Counted from the stretch's first letter, positions 43,299 through 54,077 are shown. The stretch is DNA of 57,304 bases from Cognatundibacterium oligocarboniphilum (GCF_013377855.1 NZ_JABXYJ010000011.1:1-57304), one strand, 5' to 3'. Program-made: numbers and translations. The notes: a model not told the origin generated them from the sequence alone.

Positions 43299-46106
43299 AT
43301 GCTTAAACAAAAAAGAACATCAGTGATTTCTCTGGGGCGCAAAGCTTTGAGCGTTGCCGTCACCTCGACCTTACTATTTGTGTCGAACGCGCATGCGACA
43401 GGGATGGGGCGGCTAACGGTACTTTCTTCCCTCGGGCAGCCTTTACGCGCAGAAATTGAACTGACTTCGCCGGACAAAGATGAGGTCGGTTCACTGGTGC
43501 CGAAATTGGCATCAGCGGAAGCATTCCGTCAGGCGAATATTGATTTTAATCCTGCATTATTGTCCCTCAGGTTCGCTATTGAACCGCGCGGCGCGGCTTA
43601 CGTGATCAAGGTGAATTCGACGCAGGCGATGAATGAGCCTTTTGTCGATATGTTGCTGGAGATGAATTCGTCCAATGGCAAGTTACTGCGGGAATACACT
43701 TTCCTTCTTGATCCTGCCGAGTTGAGAAACAGTCAGTCTGCTCAGGTATCCAGTCCGAACGTAGTCAATAGCAAACCGCAGGCAGGTGGTACGACAGACG
43801 GTATTGGCGGTCGCGCGTCTGCGAACGTCACAACGGCAGGAGCTATCAACACCTCTGCGCAGATTAAAAAAAATACACCTGCAACCTCCGTTCAGCCGCC
43901 TGTTGGTGAATACTCTGTGAAGGCTGGCGATACCCTAGGAAAGGTTGCTGGCGCATATCGCAAAGAAGGTATATCGCTGGATCAGATGTTGGTCAGTCTT
44001 TATCGTGCAAATCCACAGGCTTTTCTCGGAAACAACATGAATCGCCTGAAAGCGGGACAGATTCTGGTGATTCCGGATACAGAATCAGTGCGGGTTACCA
44101 GTAATTCTGAGGCTCATTCTGTTGTGATGGCCCATGCTGCTGATTTCAACGCTTATAGAAATAAACTAGCCGATTATGTGGAACATACTCCGGCGGCAAA
44201 ATCGCAATCCGTCAAACAAACTGCAAGTGGTGCGATTTCAGCCAAGGTGAAAGAAGTACCTAATCTGACTGCTGAGTCCCCTGATAAATTGAAACTTTCG
44301 AAGGCCGCAGCTTCAACAGCAGGTACGAATGGCAAGGGAGTCTCGGAAGAGGATAAGCTCGCAAAGAATAAGGCTACAGCAGATGCCAGCAATCGTGTCA
44401 AAGAGCTAGAAAAAAATGTTAGCGATCTTCAGCGTTTGCTGGAGGTAAAAAATAAAGATCTCGCTTCTAAAGAAGCTGAGTTGAATCTGAAAGGCAAGCA
44501 GGATGCCAAACTGGCGGCAGCCAGCGCTGTGCAGGAAAAAGCGGCAGCAATTCCAGCCTCGGCTCCGGTATCTTCTGTACAGCAGGTCAATGCCTCCGCT
44601 GCTGTCAGCGCAACAACAGCATCACCATCTGCCATTTCAGCATCGGTCAGCGCGTCGTCTGCTAATACTTCGAAGCCACCGCGTCGTCGTCCTGTCCCGC
44701 CGCCGCCACCTGAGCCTGGCTTTTTTGAAAGCATCTCTGATTTTCTGGTTCCCGGTGGAGCCCTGATTCTTGCCTTATTGGGCGGGGTCGGATTATGGGC
44801 AAATCACCGCAAGAAAAAAATGCAGCAATTTGAAGACAGTATTCTGACCGGATCCAGTATGAAGGCAAACTCCATGTTTGGCTCAACCGGTGGTCAGAGC
44901 GTGGATACTAACAACAGCGTCTTCAATTCTAATTTTGCACCCTCAGCCAGTCAGCTGGATGCAAACGAGGTGGATCCGGTTGCTGAAGCGGATGTCTATA
45001 TTGCTTATGGACGTGATTCTCAGGCCGAAGAAATTCTGAAGGAGGCGTTGAGAACCCAGCCAGATCGCCATGCAGTCCGGGTAAAACTACTGGAAATTTA
45101 TTTTGCGCGTAAAGATGCCAAAACTTTTGAGCGCCTTGCCAGTGAGTTGTATGGCATGACCAGTGGCGAGGGGGAGGAGTGGGCACAAGCGGCATCCATG
45201 GGTATCGTTCTTGAACCCGGTAACCCACTCTATGCTGGCGGTCAGGCGAAGCCTGAGGCTGTCGGTTCTGTGTTGGGAGTGACGACGCAACCGTTGGAAG
45301 ATCTGGATCCAGACGCCTTGCTGGCAAATTCTTTGTCCCGGGATATGCTGGATGCGATAAGTATCATTGATACAGCATCGAAGCCTGAATCGCCAACATT
45401 AACTGATGGTGATGGACATGTTGGCGAGGAGGCTGCTCCGCTGCATCTGGACAGTGCCGCTGATTTGGACTTTGATCTTGGCTTGGACGAATCCGAGGTT
45501 CCTGTTATTCCCGAATCTGCACCTGCCGCAGCATTACTGCCAGCCCAGGAGGAGGCTCCGGTTGTTGATTTTGGAACCATCGACTTTGATTTTGGCGATC
45601 ATAAATCCAGTGCTGAACAAGCATCTCCTTCACATGATGCTGTACAGGTAGCTTCGGACGAGTCTGTCAGTGACGACTTGGATATGCTGGATTTCAATTT
45701 ATCTTCCGAGAAAGAACAAATCGTTACATCTGTTTCTGCTCCCACAGATGAAAGCGTGTCCGGGATGACTGATGGGCTTGCTCTTGAAATGATGCCGGCA
45801 GAAAAGGCGGAACCTGAAGCTCAGGGCAACATAGATAGTGTGTCTGCATTTGAGTTTGATCTGTCAGGCATTGATCTAGAGTTGGAGCCGAGTAAAGCTC
45901 AGGAAGAACAGCTTGTTCATATTGAGCCTGCGGTTGCTGACGTGGAAACCGAGAATGCGGAAATGTCCACCAAACTGGATCTGGCCGTTGCTTATCATGA
46001 AATTGGTGATAAAGAAGGCGCCAGAGAGTTGCTGGACGAGGTGATGAAGGGCGGTAGTGCGTCCCAGAAGGCAAGAGCCGAATCTATGTTGTCTCAGATG
46101 GCTTGA
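43299..46106 (+). CDS. fimV: FimV/HubP-type polar protein
   Basis: A large polar landmark and pilus-assembly protein, 935 residues from ATG 43299; a start at 43266 adds 11 residues before the signal peptide. Order: signal peptide ending at SNAHA; FimV N-terminal domain (GMGRLTVLSSLGQPLRAEIEL); LysM domain (about 200-255, GEYSVKAGDTLGKVA); coiled coil (VKELEKNVSDLQRLLEVK); Pro-rich run; one TM helix (GALILALLGGVGLWA); acidic Asp/Glu/Ser-rich cytoplasmic part with a TPR-like piece; and the conserved C-terminal FimV motif KLDLAVAYHEIGDKEGARELLDEVM. It usually lies between asd and truA in this order, as here. Confidence 0.94.
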   Translation: MLKQKRTSVISLGRKALSVAVTSTLLFVSNAHATGMGRLTVLSSLGQPLRAEIELTSPDKDEVGSLVPKLASAEAFRQANIDFNPALLSLRFAIEPRGAAYVIKVNSTQAMNEPFVDMLLEMNSSNGKLLREYTFLLDPAELRNSQSAQVSSPNVVNSKPQAGGTTDGIGGRASANVTTAGAINTSAQIKKNTPATSVQPPVGEYSVKAGDTLGKVAGAYRKEGISLDQMLVSLYRANPQAFLGNNMNRLKAGQILVIPDTESVRVTSNSEAHSVVMAHAADFNAYRNKLADYVEHTPAAKSQSVKQTASGAISAKVKEVPNLTAESPDKLKLSKAAASTAGTNGKGVSEEDKLAKNKATADASNRVKELEKNVSDLQRLLEVKNKDLASKEAELNLKGKQDAKLAAASAVQEKAAAIPASAPVSSVQQVNASAAVSATTASPSAISASVSASSANTSKPPRRRPVPPPPPEPGFFESISDFLVPGGALILALLGGVGLWANHRKKKMQQFEDSILTGSSMKANSMFGSTGGQSVDTNNSVFNSNFAPSASQLDANEVDPVAEADVYIAYGRDSQAEEILKEALRTQPDRHAVRVKLLEIYFARKDAKTFERLASELYGMTSGEGEEWAQAASMGIVLEPGNPLYAGGQAKPEAVGSVLGVTTQPLEDLDPDALLANSLSRDMLDAISIIDTASKPESPTLTDGDGHVGEEAAPLHLDSAADLDFDLGLDESEVPVIPESAPAAALLPAQEEAPVVDFGTIDFDFGDHKSSAEQASPSHDAVQVASDESVSDDLDMLDFNLSSEKEQIVTSVSAPTDESVSGMTDGLALEMMPAEKAEPEAQGNIDSVSAFEFDLSGIDLELEPSKAQEEQLVHIEPAVADVETENAEMSTKLDLAVAYHEIGDKEGARELLDEVMKGGSASQKARAESMLSQMA

Positions 46107-46126
46107 GTCGTAGTCTGAGTGCTCCG

Positions 46127-46160
46127 CGGGCGCAGCGTTTGCTTGCGCCCGTTTGTTTTT
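46127..46160 (+). terminator. Terminator after fimV
   Basis: CGGGCGCA pairs with TGCGCCCG around a 9-base loop, then TTTGTTTTTC, 15 bp before the truA start. Confidence 0.8.
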
Positions 46161-46174
46161 CTATGCTGAAATGA

Positions 46175-47002
46175 ATGAGGCGGTTTGTGAAGCGTATCGT
46201 ATTGGGCGTGCAGTATGACGGTAATGGCTGGCAAGGATGGCAAAAGCAACCTTCCGGAAACACAGTCCAGGATGCCCTTGAAAAAGCACTGCGGCAGTTT
46301 TGTAATATCGAGGTCAATACTGTTTGTGCCGGCCGTACCGACGCTGGAGTGCATGGTGTTGAGCAGGTTGTTCATTTTGATACTCCTTTAATCCGAACCC
46401 CTTATTCATGGGTAAATGGCGTCAATGCTTTTTTGCCGGATACTGTTGCCGTACGTTGGGCCAGGGAGCTGGAGCTTGTTGCACCTGATGGCGATCAATT
46501 TCATGCCCGATTTGGCGCAAGGGCAAGAACGTACCACTACGTTTTATTGAATGACAAAATCAGGTCTCCTTTACTGATCGGTCGTGCTGGCTGGGTATTC
46601 CGGCCTTTAGATGTGGAAAAAATGCGAGCAGGTGCTGATTATCTGCTGGGTGAACATGATTTTTCTGCCTTCCGGGCGGCAGAATGTCAGGCAAAAAATC
46701 CTGTGAAGCATATGTATTCCATACAAATCCGTCAGCAGGCAGAGATCATCGTGATTACACTGCGAGCCAGTGCTTTTCTGCATCATATGGTCAGAAATAT
46801 TGTGGGTTCACTCATTTTTGTTGGTACGGGAAAAAGATCACCTGAATGGATGGCTGAACTCCTGGCTGGAAGGGATCGTAGCGTTGCCGCGCCAACATTT
46901 ATGCCTGATGGTTTGTATCTGGCGAAAATTGAGTACGATGAAAAGTGGGCGTTACCTCAATCCCCATCGGCCGGAATTCCCGGATTCTTGCCTCTTTTGT
47001 AG
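46175..47002 (+). CDS. truA: tRNA pseudouridine(38-40) synthase TruA
   Basis: 275 residues. The catalytic Asp is in CAGRTDAGVHG. VKRIVLGVQYDGNGWQGWQKQ and LHHMVRNIVGSLI are family signatures. It modifies the anticodon arm of many tRNAs. In many Burkholderiales trpF, trpB and trpA follow; here a terminator and lepA follow instead. Confidence 0.96.
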   Translation: MRRFVKRIVLGVQYDGNGWQGWQKQPSGNTVQDALEKALRQFCNIEVNTVCAGRTDAGVHGVEQVVHFDTPLIRTPYSWVNGVNAFLPDTVAVRWARELELVAPDGDQFHARFGARARTYHYVLLNDKIRSPLLIGRAGWVFRPLDVEKMRAGADYLLGEHDFSAFRAAECQAKNPVKHMYSIQIRQQAEIIVITLRASAFLHHMVRNIVGSLIFVGTGKRSPEWMAELLAGRDRSVAAPTFMPDGLYLAKIEYDEKWALPQSPSAGIPGFLPLL

Positions 47003-47083
47003 TAAATGCCCGGACTGAGAGGGAATTCTCCGTGTTACTACCTGAAATCCGGTAAAATGGCGTTTTGCAAAACCCGAACTGAA

Positions 47084-47128
47084 GGCGCTCGCCTGGGGAA
47101 CGTTGCCCAGACTTGAGCGCTTTTTTTT
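47084..47128 (+). terminator. Two-part hairpin terminator between truA and lepA
   Basis: GCGCTC (47085-47090) pairs with GAGCGC (47115-47120), an inner CTGGG/CCCAG stem sits inside, and eight Ts follow. It lies about 40 bp before the lepA start. Confidence 0.75.
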
Positions 47129-47168
47129 AGCTGGCGTTTGTCTGCTTCAGTAATTTTTAGTTACTTCA

Positions 47169-48962
47169 ATGAATAACATCCGGAATTTTTCTATTATTGC
47201 CCATATCGATCACGGTAAATCAACGCTGGCTGATCGGATTATTCAACTGTGTGGCGGACTGTCTGATCGTGAGATGGAAGCTCAGGTTCTTGATTCTATG
47301 GATATCGAGCGTGAGCGTGGGATTACCATCAAGGCGCAGACTGCTGCGCTGCATTACAAGGCGCGGGATGGCCAGATTTATAATCTGAATCTGATTGATA
47401 CTCCTGGTCATGTCGATTTCAGTTACGAAGTCAGTCGTTCTCTCTCCGCCTGTGAAGGCGCCTTGCTGGTGGTGGATGCATCACAGGGGGTGGAGGCTCA
47501 GACGGTTGCCAACTGCTACACGGCTATCGAATTGGGAGTGGAAGTTGTTCCCGTATTGAATAAAATTGATTTACCGTCTGCCGATCCTGAGAATGCCTGT
47601 AAAGAAATTGAAGAGGTAATCGGCATTGATGCAAGCGATGCTGTCCACTGCTCTGCTAAAACTGGGCTGGGTGTTGAAGATGTGCTTGAATCCCTGATTG
47701 CAAAGGTTCCGCCACCGCAAGGCGATCCGACGGCACCATTGCAGGCTTTGATTATCGATTCATGGTTCGATAATTATGTCGGAGTAGTAATGCTGGTTCG
47801 TATTGTGAATGGTACTCTGCGCCCTAAAGATAAAATCTTGTTCATGGCGACTGAGGCTCAACATCTCGTGGAGTCGGTCGGTGTTTTTACACCGAAATCT
47901 TTGTCCCGCGATCAGTTAACGGCAGGTCAGGTCGGATTTGTGATCGCCGGAATTAAAGAACTGAAGGCCGCCAAAGTGGGGGATACCATTACCGTGGCAA
48001 ACCGCCCGGCAACGAGGCCGCTGCCCGGTTTTAAAGAGGTTCAGCCGCAGGTGTTTGCCGGATTGTTTCCTGTAGAAGCGAACCAGTATGATGCGCTCAG
48101 AGATTCTCTTGAAAAACTGAAACTGAACGATGCGGCACTGATGTACGAGCCTGAAGTGTCGCAGGCGCTTGGCTTTGGTTTTCGGTGTGGATTCCTCGGG
48201 TTGTTGCATATGGAGATCGTGCAGGAACGTCTTGAGCGTGAGTTTGATATGGATCTCATTACAACCGCACCGACGGTTGTTTATGAGGTAGTGATGGCGG
48301 ATGGCACCATTCTTATGGTCGATAATCCTTCCAAGATGCCCGATCCATCCAAGATTGAAGAGATTCGGGAACCAATCGTCACCGTTAATCTCTATATGCC
48401 GCAGGAATACGTCGGTTCTGTAATTACCCTTTGTACCCAGAAGCGTGGTGTGCAGATGGACATGAGTTATCACGGACGTCAGGTGAAACTGACCTATGAA
48501 ATGCCGATGGCCGAAATTGTTCTGGATTTCTTTGACAGGCTCAAATCGACGTCGCGCGGCTACGCTTCTATGGATTACGAGTTCAAGGAAAATCGTGCTG
48601 CGGACGTGGTAAAAGTTGACATGCTGATTAACAGCGAAAAAGTCGATGCGCTGGCGATTATTGTACATCGCGCCAACAGCCAGTTCCGCGGACGCGCTGT
48701 GGCTGCGAAGATGCGTGAGCTGATTCCACGACAGATGTTTGATGTTGCGATTCAGGCAGCGATTGGCTCCAATATTATTTCCCGTGAGAATGTCAAAGCC
48801 TTGCGCAAGAACGTTCTTGCAAAATGTTATGGTGGGGATATCAGTCGTAAACGAAAATTGCTTGAAAAGCAAAAAGCAGGTAAAAAGCGCATGAAACAAG
48901 TTGGTTCTGTGGAAATTCCGCAAGAAGCATTTTTGGCAATTTTACAAGTGGATGAAAAATGA
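47169..48962 (+). CDS. lepA: Elongation factor 4 (LepA)
   Basis: Ribosome-associated translational GTPase, 597 residues. G1 is [14 protein letters not shown]2 [10 protein letters not shown]3 [14 protein letters not shown] and G4 NKIDLP. The LepA-specific C-terminal domain ends [22 protein letters not shown] (in part). Its stop overlaps the lepB start as ATGA, the classical lepA-lepB operon. Confidence 0.97.
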   Translation: MNNIRNFSIIAHIDHGKSTLADRIIQLCGGLSDREMEAQVLDSMDIERERGITIKAQTAALHYKARDGQIYNLNLIDTPGHVDFSYEVSRSLSACEGALLVVDASQGVEAQTVANCYTAIELGVEVVPVLNKIDLPSADPENACKEIEEVIGIDASDAVHCSAKTGLGVEDVLESLIAKVPPPQGDPTAPLQALIIDSWFDNYVGVVMLVRIVNGTLRPKDKILFMATEAQHLVESVGVFTPKSLSRDQLTAGQVGFVIAGIKELKAAKVGDTITVANRPATRPLPGFKEVQPQVFAGLFPVEANQYDALRDSLEKLKLNDAALMYEPEVSQALGFGFRCGFLGLLHMEIVQERLEREFDMDLITTAPTVVYEVVMADGTILMVDNPSKMPDPSKIEEIREPIVTVNLYMPQEYVGSVITLCTQKRGVQMDMSYHGRQVKLTYEMPMAEIVLDFFDRLKSTSRGYASMDYEFKENRAADVVKVDMLINSEKVDALAIIVHRANSQFRGRAVAAKMRELIPRQMFDVAIQAAIGSNIISRENVKALRKNVLAKCYGGDISRKRKLLEKQKAGKKRMKQVGSVEIPQEAFLAILQVDEK

Positions 48963-49870
48963 GTTTTCAGTCGATTCTGGGAAATTTTGCATTGATTTTA
49001 TTTGTCCTGACTATCGGCACAGGTATTGTCTGGTTTCTCGATATGTTTGTTCTGTCAAAGCAGCGCAGAGCCGCCGCAGACAAGGCATTGGCAGAGTTAG
49101 ATGCACGCCAGGCCAGGCTTGCATCAGATGGTATTAAAATTGATGAGGTCGATCGCGCTGAACTGGAAGCAAAAATTTTGCGACAGCCAGTCTGGGTAGA
49201 ATACTCAGGCAGCTTTTTTCCAGTGATTGCCTTGGTTTTTTTCCTTCGCTCTTTTCTTTATGAGCCTTTTAAAATCCCGTCCAGCTCTATGCTACCCACC
49301 TTATATGTGGGTGATCTGATACTGGTTAATAAATTTGAATATGGGATTCGCCTGCCAGTCATTAATAAAAAAGTGATTGAGCTGAATAATCCAAAGCGTG
49401 GCGATGTTATGGTATTCAAATATCCGGTTGATCCGACAGTGGATTACATTAAGCGTGTTGTCGGCGTTCCCGGTGATAAGGTGGTTTACCATAACAAGCG
49501 CTTGCTGATTAACGGTCAGCCTTTGTCTTATCAGACGATGCCTGATTTCCTGGATGAAGAGCATCTGAATTACTCCAGACAACTGACTGAAAATCTTAAC
49601 GGTGTTTCACACAGGATACTGAATGACGATCGGGCTCCTGCCTTTGTGAATGATCCATTTAATTTTCCTAAACGGGAAAATTGCTCATACGACAACGAAG
49701 GTTTTTCATGTGTTGTACCTGAGGGACATTATTTCATGATGGGCGATAACCGTGATAATAGTCTGGACAGCCGTTACTGGGGATTCGTTCCTGATCAAAA
49801 TATTGTTGGTAAGGCATTTTTTATCTGGATGAATCTGGGTAATATCAAACGTATTGGCAGCTTTCATTAA
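48959..49870 (+). CDS. lepB: Signal peptidase I
   Basis: Inner-membrane serine peptidase that removes Sec and Tat signal peptides, 303 residues. TM1 lies near residues 5-28 and TM2 near 85-100. The catalytic Ser is in [10 protein letters not shown] and the Lys in [12 protein letters not shown]. Box D is [17 protein letters not shown] and box E follows. It is coupled to lepA. Confidence 0.96.
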   Translation: MSFQSILGNFALILFVLTIGTGIVWFLDMFVLSKQRRAAADKALAELDARQARLASDGIKIDEVDRAELEAKILRQPVWVEYSGSFFPVIALVFFLRSFLYEPFKIPSSSMLPTLYVGDLILVNKFEYGIRLPVINKKVIELNNPKRGDVMVFKYPVDPTVDYIKRVVGVPGDKVVYHNKRLLINGQPLSYQTMPDFLDEEHLNYSRQLTENLNGVSHRILNDDRAPAFVNDPFNFPKRENCSYDNEGFSCVVPEGHYFMMGDNRDNSLDSRYWGFVPDQNIVGKAFFIWMNLGNIKRIGSFH

Positions 49871-49887
49871 AACGGACAGGGTTCGAT

Positions 49888-50292
49888 ATGAAAAAAATGT
49901 GGGTTGAACAACAGCATTCATTACATTCTCAGCGCGGCATTTCTTTGTTTGGTTTGATTTTTTCTTTGGGAGTTTTGATTTTGCTGGCGATAGTTGCGAT
50001 GAAAGTCGTTCCTACTGCGATTGAATATGTCTCTATAAAAAAAGCGATTATCGCTGCAAAAAATGGCGGGACAACGGTTGCTGAAATCCATAAGGTTTTT
50101 GATAAACAGGCAGAAGTGAACTACATCACCTCGATCGAAGGGAAAGATCTGATCGTGACCAGAAATGACGGTGAAATTGATGTAAGTTTTTCCTATCAGA
50201 AAAAAATTCCATTATTCGGGCCGGCAAGCTTATTGCTGGAGTATGAAGGTACGACAGCAAAAAACGGTTACGCACCCAAGAAAACAGAATAG
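49888..50292 (+). CDS. DUF4845 membrane protein
   Basis: A 134-residue protein with one TM helix (residues about 19-42) and a periplasmic domain, matching DUF4845 (PF16137). The sequence [20 protein letters not shown] resembles a type IV pilin-like N-terminus. The family regularly lies between lepB and rnc. Function unknown. Confidence 0.87.
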   Translation: MKKMWVEQQHSLHSQRGISLFGLIFSLGVLILLAIVAMKVVPTAIEYVSIKKAIIAAKNGGTTVAEIHKVFDKQAEVNYITSIEGKDLIVTRNDGEIDVSFSYQKKIPLFGPASLLLEYEGTTAKNGYAPKKTE

Positions 50293-50303
50293 CAGACAGA
50301 CGT

Positions 50304-51173
50304 ATGAATTTTCAGTTATTGCAGAAAAGGCTGGGGTACCAGTTTTTAAATCCCGCTTTATTGCAGCAGGCGCTCACACATCGTAGTCATAGCGGTACGC
50401 ATAATGAGCGTCTGGAGTTTCTGGGCGATTCAATTCTGAATTGTGTCATTGCTTTCCTGTTATTTGATAGTTTTGCAGACATCGATGAAGGTGATTTGTC
50501 ACGTGTCCGGGCGAATCTGGTGAAACAACAGTCTTTATATGAGATTGCTCAACGGATTGAGCTCTCGCAGTTTCTGCGTTTGGGGGAAGGGGAACTGAAA
50601 TCAGGCGGCTTTCGCCGTCCCTCTATTTTGGCAGATACTTTGGAAGCGCTTTTTGGCGCAATATTTCTGGATGCCGGTTTTGATGCAGCGCGTGAAGTGA
50701 TACGTACATTGTACGCACCGGTTCTGGCAGTCGTCGATCCGACGACTCTGGGTAAAGATGCAAAGACATTGCTGCAGGAATTTTTGCAGAGTAAGAAAAT
50801 TGCCCTGCCTCAGTACAATGTCGTCGCAACGCGTGGTGCTGCCCATAGTCAGGAATTTGAAATTGAATGTCTGGTTCCTAAACTCGATATTCAGGTATTT
50901 GGTACTGGAGGAAGCCGTCGCGCCGGGGAACAGGCGGCCGCTAAACTGGCGCTTGAAACCGCGGTCGTGGCATTAGCCAAGACACCTGCCTCACGAAAAA
51001 CAAAGCCACGCGCAGCCCAGCTGAAACTAGCCGGTATCGCCACACCGCAGTCGAATCAGACCGGAGGTCCGGATCATGAGTTGCGTGATGGGGCGCCTTC
51101 CAATACTTCAGCGATCGAAGGCATCACCCCGGCTGATCAGCCTGCTTCCACTCAACATCCAAAAACAGCCTGA
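50304..51173 (+). CDS. rnc: Ribonuclease III
   Basis: Double-strand-specific endoribonuclease for rRNA processing, 289 residues. The signature is [12 protein letters not shown], with the metal ligand in the second acidic patch ([15 protein letters not shown]). The dsRNA-binding domain spans about 155-225. The C-terminal 60 residues beyond it (Lys/Ala-rich, then [13 protein letters not shown]...) are a disordered extension not seen in the 226-residue E. coli enzyme. Its stop is 7 bp before the era start. Confidence 0.96.
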   Translation: MNFQLLQKRLGYQFLNPALLQQALTHRSHSGTHNERLEFLGDSILNCVIAFLLFDSFADIDEGDLSRVRANLVKQQSLYEIAQRIELSQFLRLGEGELKSGGFRRPSILADTLEALFGAIFLDAGFDAAREVIRTLYAPVLAVVDPTTLGKDAKTLLQEFLQSKKIALPQYNVVATRGAAHSQEFEIECLVPKLDIQVFGTGGSRRAGEQAAAKLALETAVVALAKTPASRKTKPRAAQLKLAGIATPQSNQTGGPDHELRDGAPSNTSAIEGITPADQPASTQHPKTA

Positions 51174-51180
51174 TGACCCC

Positions 51181-52083
51181 ATGAATGAATTACCAGACAA
51201 TCCCGAGTTTCGTTGTGGGTATATTGCTATTGTTGGCCGGCCGAATGTCGGTAAATCGACATTAATGAATGCCCTGATTGGGGCGAAAGTCAGCATTACT
51301 TCCCGCAAGGCGCAGACGACCAGACACCGTATTACCGGGATTCAGACCAAAGACAATACCCAATTCGTTTATATCGATACGCCTGGTTTTCAGACCCGCC
51401 ACGCAAATGCGCTGAACCGCACTTTAAACCGTACGGTGACGACCACGCTGACCGCGGCAGACGTCATCTTGTTGATCGTGGAAGCGGGCACGTTTGGAGC
51501 GCCGGATCAACAGGTACTTGACCTGCTGCCCAAAAATGTCCCCTGCATTCTGGTCATCAATAAATCGGATCGTATGAAAGATAAAGCGATCATGATGCCT
51601 TTTGCACAAAAGGTGGCAGCGCTTTTCCCCTTTACCGCCGTGGTGCCGGTGTCTGCAACGCTGCGCTTTCAGCTGGACAATCTGGAAGGCGAAATTCGCA
51701 AGCATTTACCTCAAAACCCGCCGATGTTTGCCGAAGATGATATTACCGACCGCAGTGAGAAATTTCTGGCTGCCGAAATCGTGCGGGAAAAGTTATTTCG
51801 CTTTGTCGGCGATGAGTTGCCGTACACCAGTACGGTACTGATTGAAAAGTTTGAACAGGAAGGTAATTTGCGCCGTGTTTTTGTAGCGATTCTGGTCGAT
51901 CGGGACGGACATAAATCCATGGTGATCGGAAATAAAGGTGCCCGTCTGAAGGAAATTTCCACTCAGTCCAGAATTGATATGGAGAAGTTGTTTGGAGGCC
52001 CTGTTTATCTTGAGATCTGGGTAAAGGTCAAATCCGGATGGGCTGATAACGAGGCTGGGTTACGCGCCTACGGGTATGAGTAA
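51181..52083 (+). CDS. era: GTPase Era
   Basis: Ribosome-assembly GTPase that binds the 16S 3' end, 300 residues. G1 is [15 protein letters not shown]3 DTPGFQ and G4 NKSD; the C-terminal KH domain has [13 protein letters not shown] and [13 protein letters not shown]. The start at 51181 gives the family N-terminus; the frame is open upstream only because it overlaps the rnc tail. Confidence 0.97.
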   Translation: MNELPDNPEFRCGYIAIVGRPNVGKSTLMNALIGAKVSITSRKAQTTRHRITGIQTKDNTQFVYIDTPGFQTRHANALNRTLNRTVTTTLTAADVILLIVEAGTFGAPDQQVLDLLPKNVPCILVINKSDRMKDKAIMMPFAQKVAALFPFTAVVPVSATLRFQLDNLEGEIRKHLPQNPPMFAEDDITDRSEKFLAAEIVREKLFRFVGDELPYTSTVLIEKFEQEGNLRRVFVAILVDRDGHKSMVIGNKGARLKEISTQSRIDMEKLFGGPVYLEIWVKVKSGWADNEAGLRAYGYE

Positions 52084-52091
52084 AACGGCAC

Positions 52092-52928
52092 ATGGCAGAT
52101 GAGTCTCAGATTGCTGCATCAGAAGATAACATCTCGTCAGGTGGTGAGATAACATTTTCTGATTTTCGGTTACAGCGCACCTCTGATCACCGGCGCAATC
52201 ACACCAGCCTTTCGCGTGAAAGACGAGTCCAAAATCAGCCAGCCTTTATTCTTCACTCATGGCCTTATAAAGAAACCAGCCTGATTCTGGATGTTTTGAC
52301 CCGTGATTACGGCCGTATCGCGCTGGTCGCAAAAGGAGCCAAGCGACCACATTCGCAGCTACGCAGCGTACTGCAGACTTTCCAGCCATTGCAGGTAGGA
52401 TGGACTGGGAAATCTGAAATCAGGGTGTTGACCACGGCTGACTGGGTTGGCGGAATGCGTCCACTGGAGCGTTCAGCGCTGCTTTGCGGGTTTTATCTGA
52501 ATGAATTGCTGATTAAATTCCTGATCCGGGACGAGCCGCAGACACCACTTTTTGACCAGTATGTATCAACATTAAATCAACTGGCGCATGACACTTCCGC
52601 GCCTGCTGTACTGCGGCAGTTCGAGCTGATTTTATTGCGTGAATCAGGATTGCTGGCCGATCTCACTTTTTGCACCCAGACCAGGCAAAGTGTTGACCCC
52701 GTTCAGAATTATGTGTTGGACCCTGATGCCGGTGTTCGTCCCATACGTGCGAGCGACACTTTACCGGCGGTATCCGGAAAAACATTGCTGGATATGAAAA
52801 GTGATAATTACAGCGACCCTGTCACGCAGTTTCAGAGCAAAATGCTGATGCGTCATGTATTGGGGCATCACCTGCAGGGCAGCGCTTTAAATACACGTCA
52901 GATACTGATTGATTTGCAGAATCTATGA
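52092..52928 (+). CDS. recO: DNA repair protein RecO
   Basis: RecF-pathway mediator that loads RecA with RecR, 278 residues. The N-terminal OB fold begins FILHSWPYKETSLILDVLTRDYGRIALVAKGAKRP. About 50 polar residues precede it, longer than usual. The zinc cysteines seen in some RecO proteins are absent, as is common in proteobacteria. It lies 8 bp after era; its stop overlaps the next start as ATGA. Confidence 0.94.
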   Translation: MADESQIAASEDNISSGGEITFSDFRLQRTSDHRRNHTSLSRERRVQNQPAFILHSWPYKETSLILDVLTRDYGRIALVAKGAKRPHSQLRSVLQTFQPLQVGWTGKSEIRVLTTADWVGGMRPLERSALLCGFYLNELLIKFLIRDEPQTPLFDQYVSTLNQLAHDTSAPAVLRQFELILLRESGLLADLTFCTQTRQSVDPVQNYVLDPDAGVRPIRASDTLPAVSGKTLLDMKSDNYSDPVTQFQSKMLMRHVLGHHLQGSALNTRQILIDLQNL

Positions 52929-53668
52929 ATATTCACTCTTATCATCAGATGATTAATCTGGGTATCAACATGCACTCCATGTTGAATTGGTCCCGCAGAA
53001 CAGATGATTGCGTATGGATGTTCCGAAAGATATGCCAGACAGCGACTGAGGCTGGCGCTGACAGCATTAATGTTTACCTGCAGGCTAAAGATGCATTTTT
53101 ACTGGATAGTTTGACGCAGCATGTACAGGAATACGGCCATTTTTTACAGTTCAGTATTGAACCACAATCAATCATACTGGACAAAATATTGCCGCTCAAA
53201 CCAGCGCATATTTGTCTGGTTGGTCAACAGGATGAGCGGGGAAATCCAAATGTGGTCGATGTCTGCCGTCATTTTGATATTGTGCAAAGCTGTATTGCTC
53301 AACTGAAGGCGATAGGTATAGCCACGACGGTGATGATTGATGGTTCAGCCAGGCAGATGCAGGCCAGCGCAAAGGCAGGTGCGTCGTGTGTCCGCATTCA
53401 TTTAGCTCCTGTTGAGAGGCTGGCGGATGTTGATGAAGGATTACTCCAGCAGCTGCAGGAAATGCAGAGAGAATCAATCTTGTGTGGTCTGCTCATGCAT
53501 GTCCATGCTGAGTCTGAGTCGTTGATCAACGCGGCGGCTGCGATTCCCGGGATTGAAGCAGTCTATACCGGTGACCCGGTTTTTCGACGCGCAGTGTTTG
53601 ATGGGCTGCATCAGTCCGTCAGGCATATCAAGGCCGGTCTGATCCGCAGCAGGCTGAAAGGATGCTGA
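52925..53668 (+). CDS. PdxJ-like protein with degenerate active site
   Basis: 247 residues occupying the canonical pdxJ slot (recO-pdxJ-acpS), coupled to recO by ATGA. Length and the (beta/alpha)8 pattern (TEAGADSINVYL, IGIATTVMIDGSARQMQASAKAGA, AAAAIPGIEAVYTGDP, RRAVFDGL) match pyridoxine 5'-phosphate synthase. The catalytic signatures are largely lost. GVNIDHIATLRNAR is replaced by GINMHSMLNWSR, the HLREDRRHI loop by YLQAKDAFL, the NLEMA-type Glu strand by LQFSIEP, and NIGHAIIGRAV by VYTGDPVFRRAV. The frame is intact with no stop. It is either a decayed enzyme under weak selection or a repurposed fold; I would not call it a working PdxJ. I did this alignment by eye from memory of the family. 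Confidence 0.78.
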   Translation: MNIHSYHQMINLGINMHSMLNWSRRTDDCVWMFRKICQTATEAGADSINVYLQAKDAFLLDSLTQHVQEYGHFLQFSIEPQSIILDKILPLKPAHICLVGQQDERGNPNVVDVCRHFDIVQSCIAQLKAIGIATTVMIDGSARQMQASAKAGASCVRIHLAPVERLADVDEGLLQQLQEMQRESILCGLLMHVHAESESLINAAAAIPGIEAVYTGDPVFRRAVFDGLHQSVRHIKAGLIRSRLKGC

Positions 53669-53672
53669 GCGG

Positions 53673-54077
53673 ATGATTTACGGGATTGGTACCGATATTG
53701 TTCAGTTATCGCGCATCAGAGAGGTTTATATGCGAAATGGTGAACATTTTGCACGGAAAATTTTGGGGCAGCGGGAACTGAACGTGTTTTATCAGCGTAT
53801 GGCACTGGCCGAGGAAAAGGGGATCCGTTATCTGGCAACCCGATTTGCTGCAAAAGAGGCATTTTCAAAAGCTATCGGAACCGGAATCCGGGCGCCCATG
53901 ACATGGCACAATATGGAAACGCTCAATTCGGTATTGGGTAAGCCGGAGGTGGCAGTCAGCGGGACGCTGGAGCAATGGATGACGGCGAATCGCTTGCGCG
54001 GCTTGATTACGCTCAGCGATGAAGCGCATTATGTGATCGCCTTTGCACTCGTCGAAACAAGCTCAGCTCAGATATGA
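53673..54077 (+). CDS. acpS: Holo-[acyl-carrier-protein] synthase
   Basis: 4'-phosphopantetheinyl transferase that activates ACP, 134 residues. The magnesium-binding Asp is in [14 protein letters not shown] and the Glu in [15 protein letters not shown]. It is 4 bp after the PdxJ-like gene, and its stop overlaps the uvrC start by ATGA. Confidence 0.96.
   Translation: MIYGIGTDIVQLSRIREVYMRNGEHFARKILGQRELNVFYQRMALAEEKGIRYLATRFAAKEAFSKAIGTGIRAPMTWHNMETLNSVLGKPEVAVSGTLEQWMTANRLRGLITLSDEAHYVIAFALVETSSAQI

Noticed and set aside
47916..48923. 335-codon frame antisense to lepA
   Set aside because: Shadow of lepA codon usage; the translation is His/Asn/Arg-rich and no family is recognisable.
50304..51173. 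Frameshift or fusion in rnc because of the long C-terminus
   Set aside because: The frame is continuous and catalytic and dsRNA-binding domains are complete; the tail is low-complexity, as in other betaproteobacterial RNase III proteins.
51076..51180. N-terminal extension of Era inside rnc
   Set aside because: The upstream frame is open only because it overlaps the rnc tail; Era proteins start at about [14 protein letters not shown], and ATG 51181 fits.
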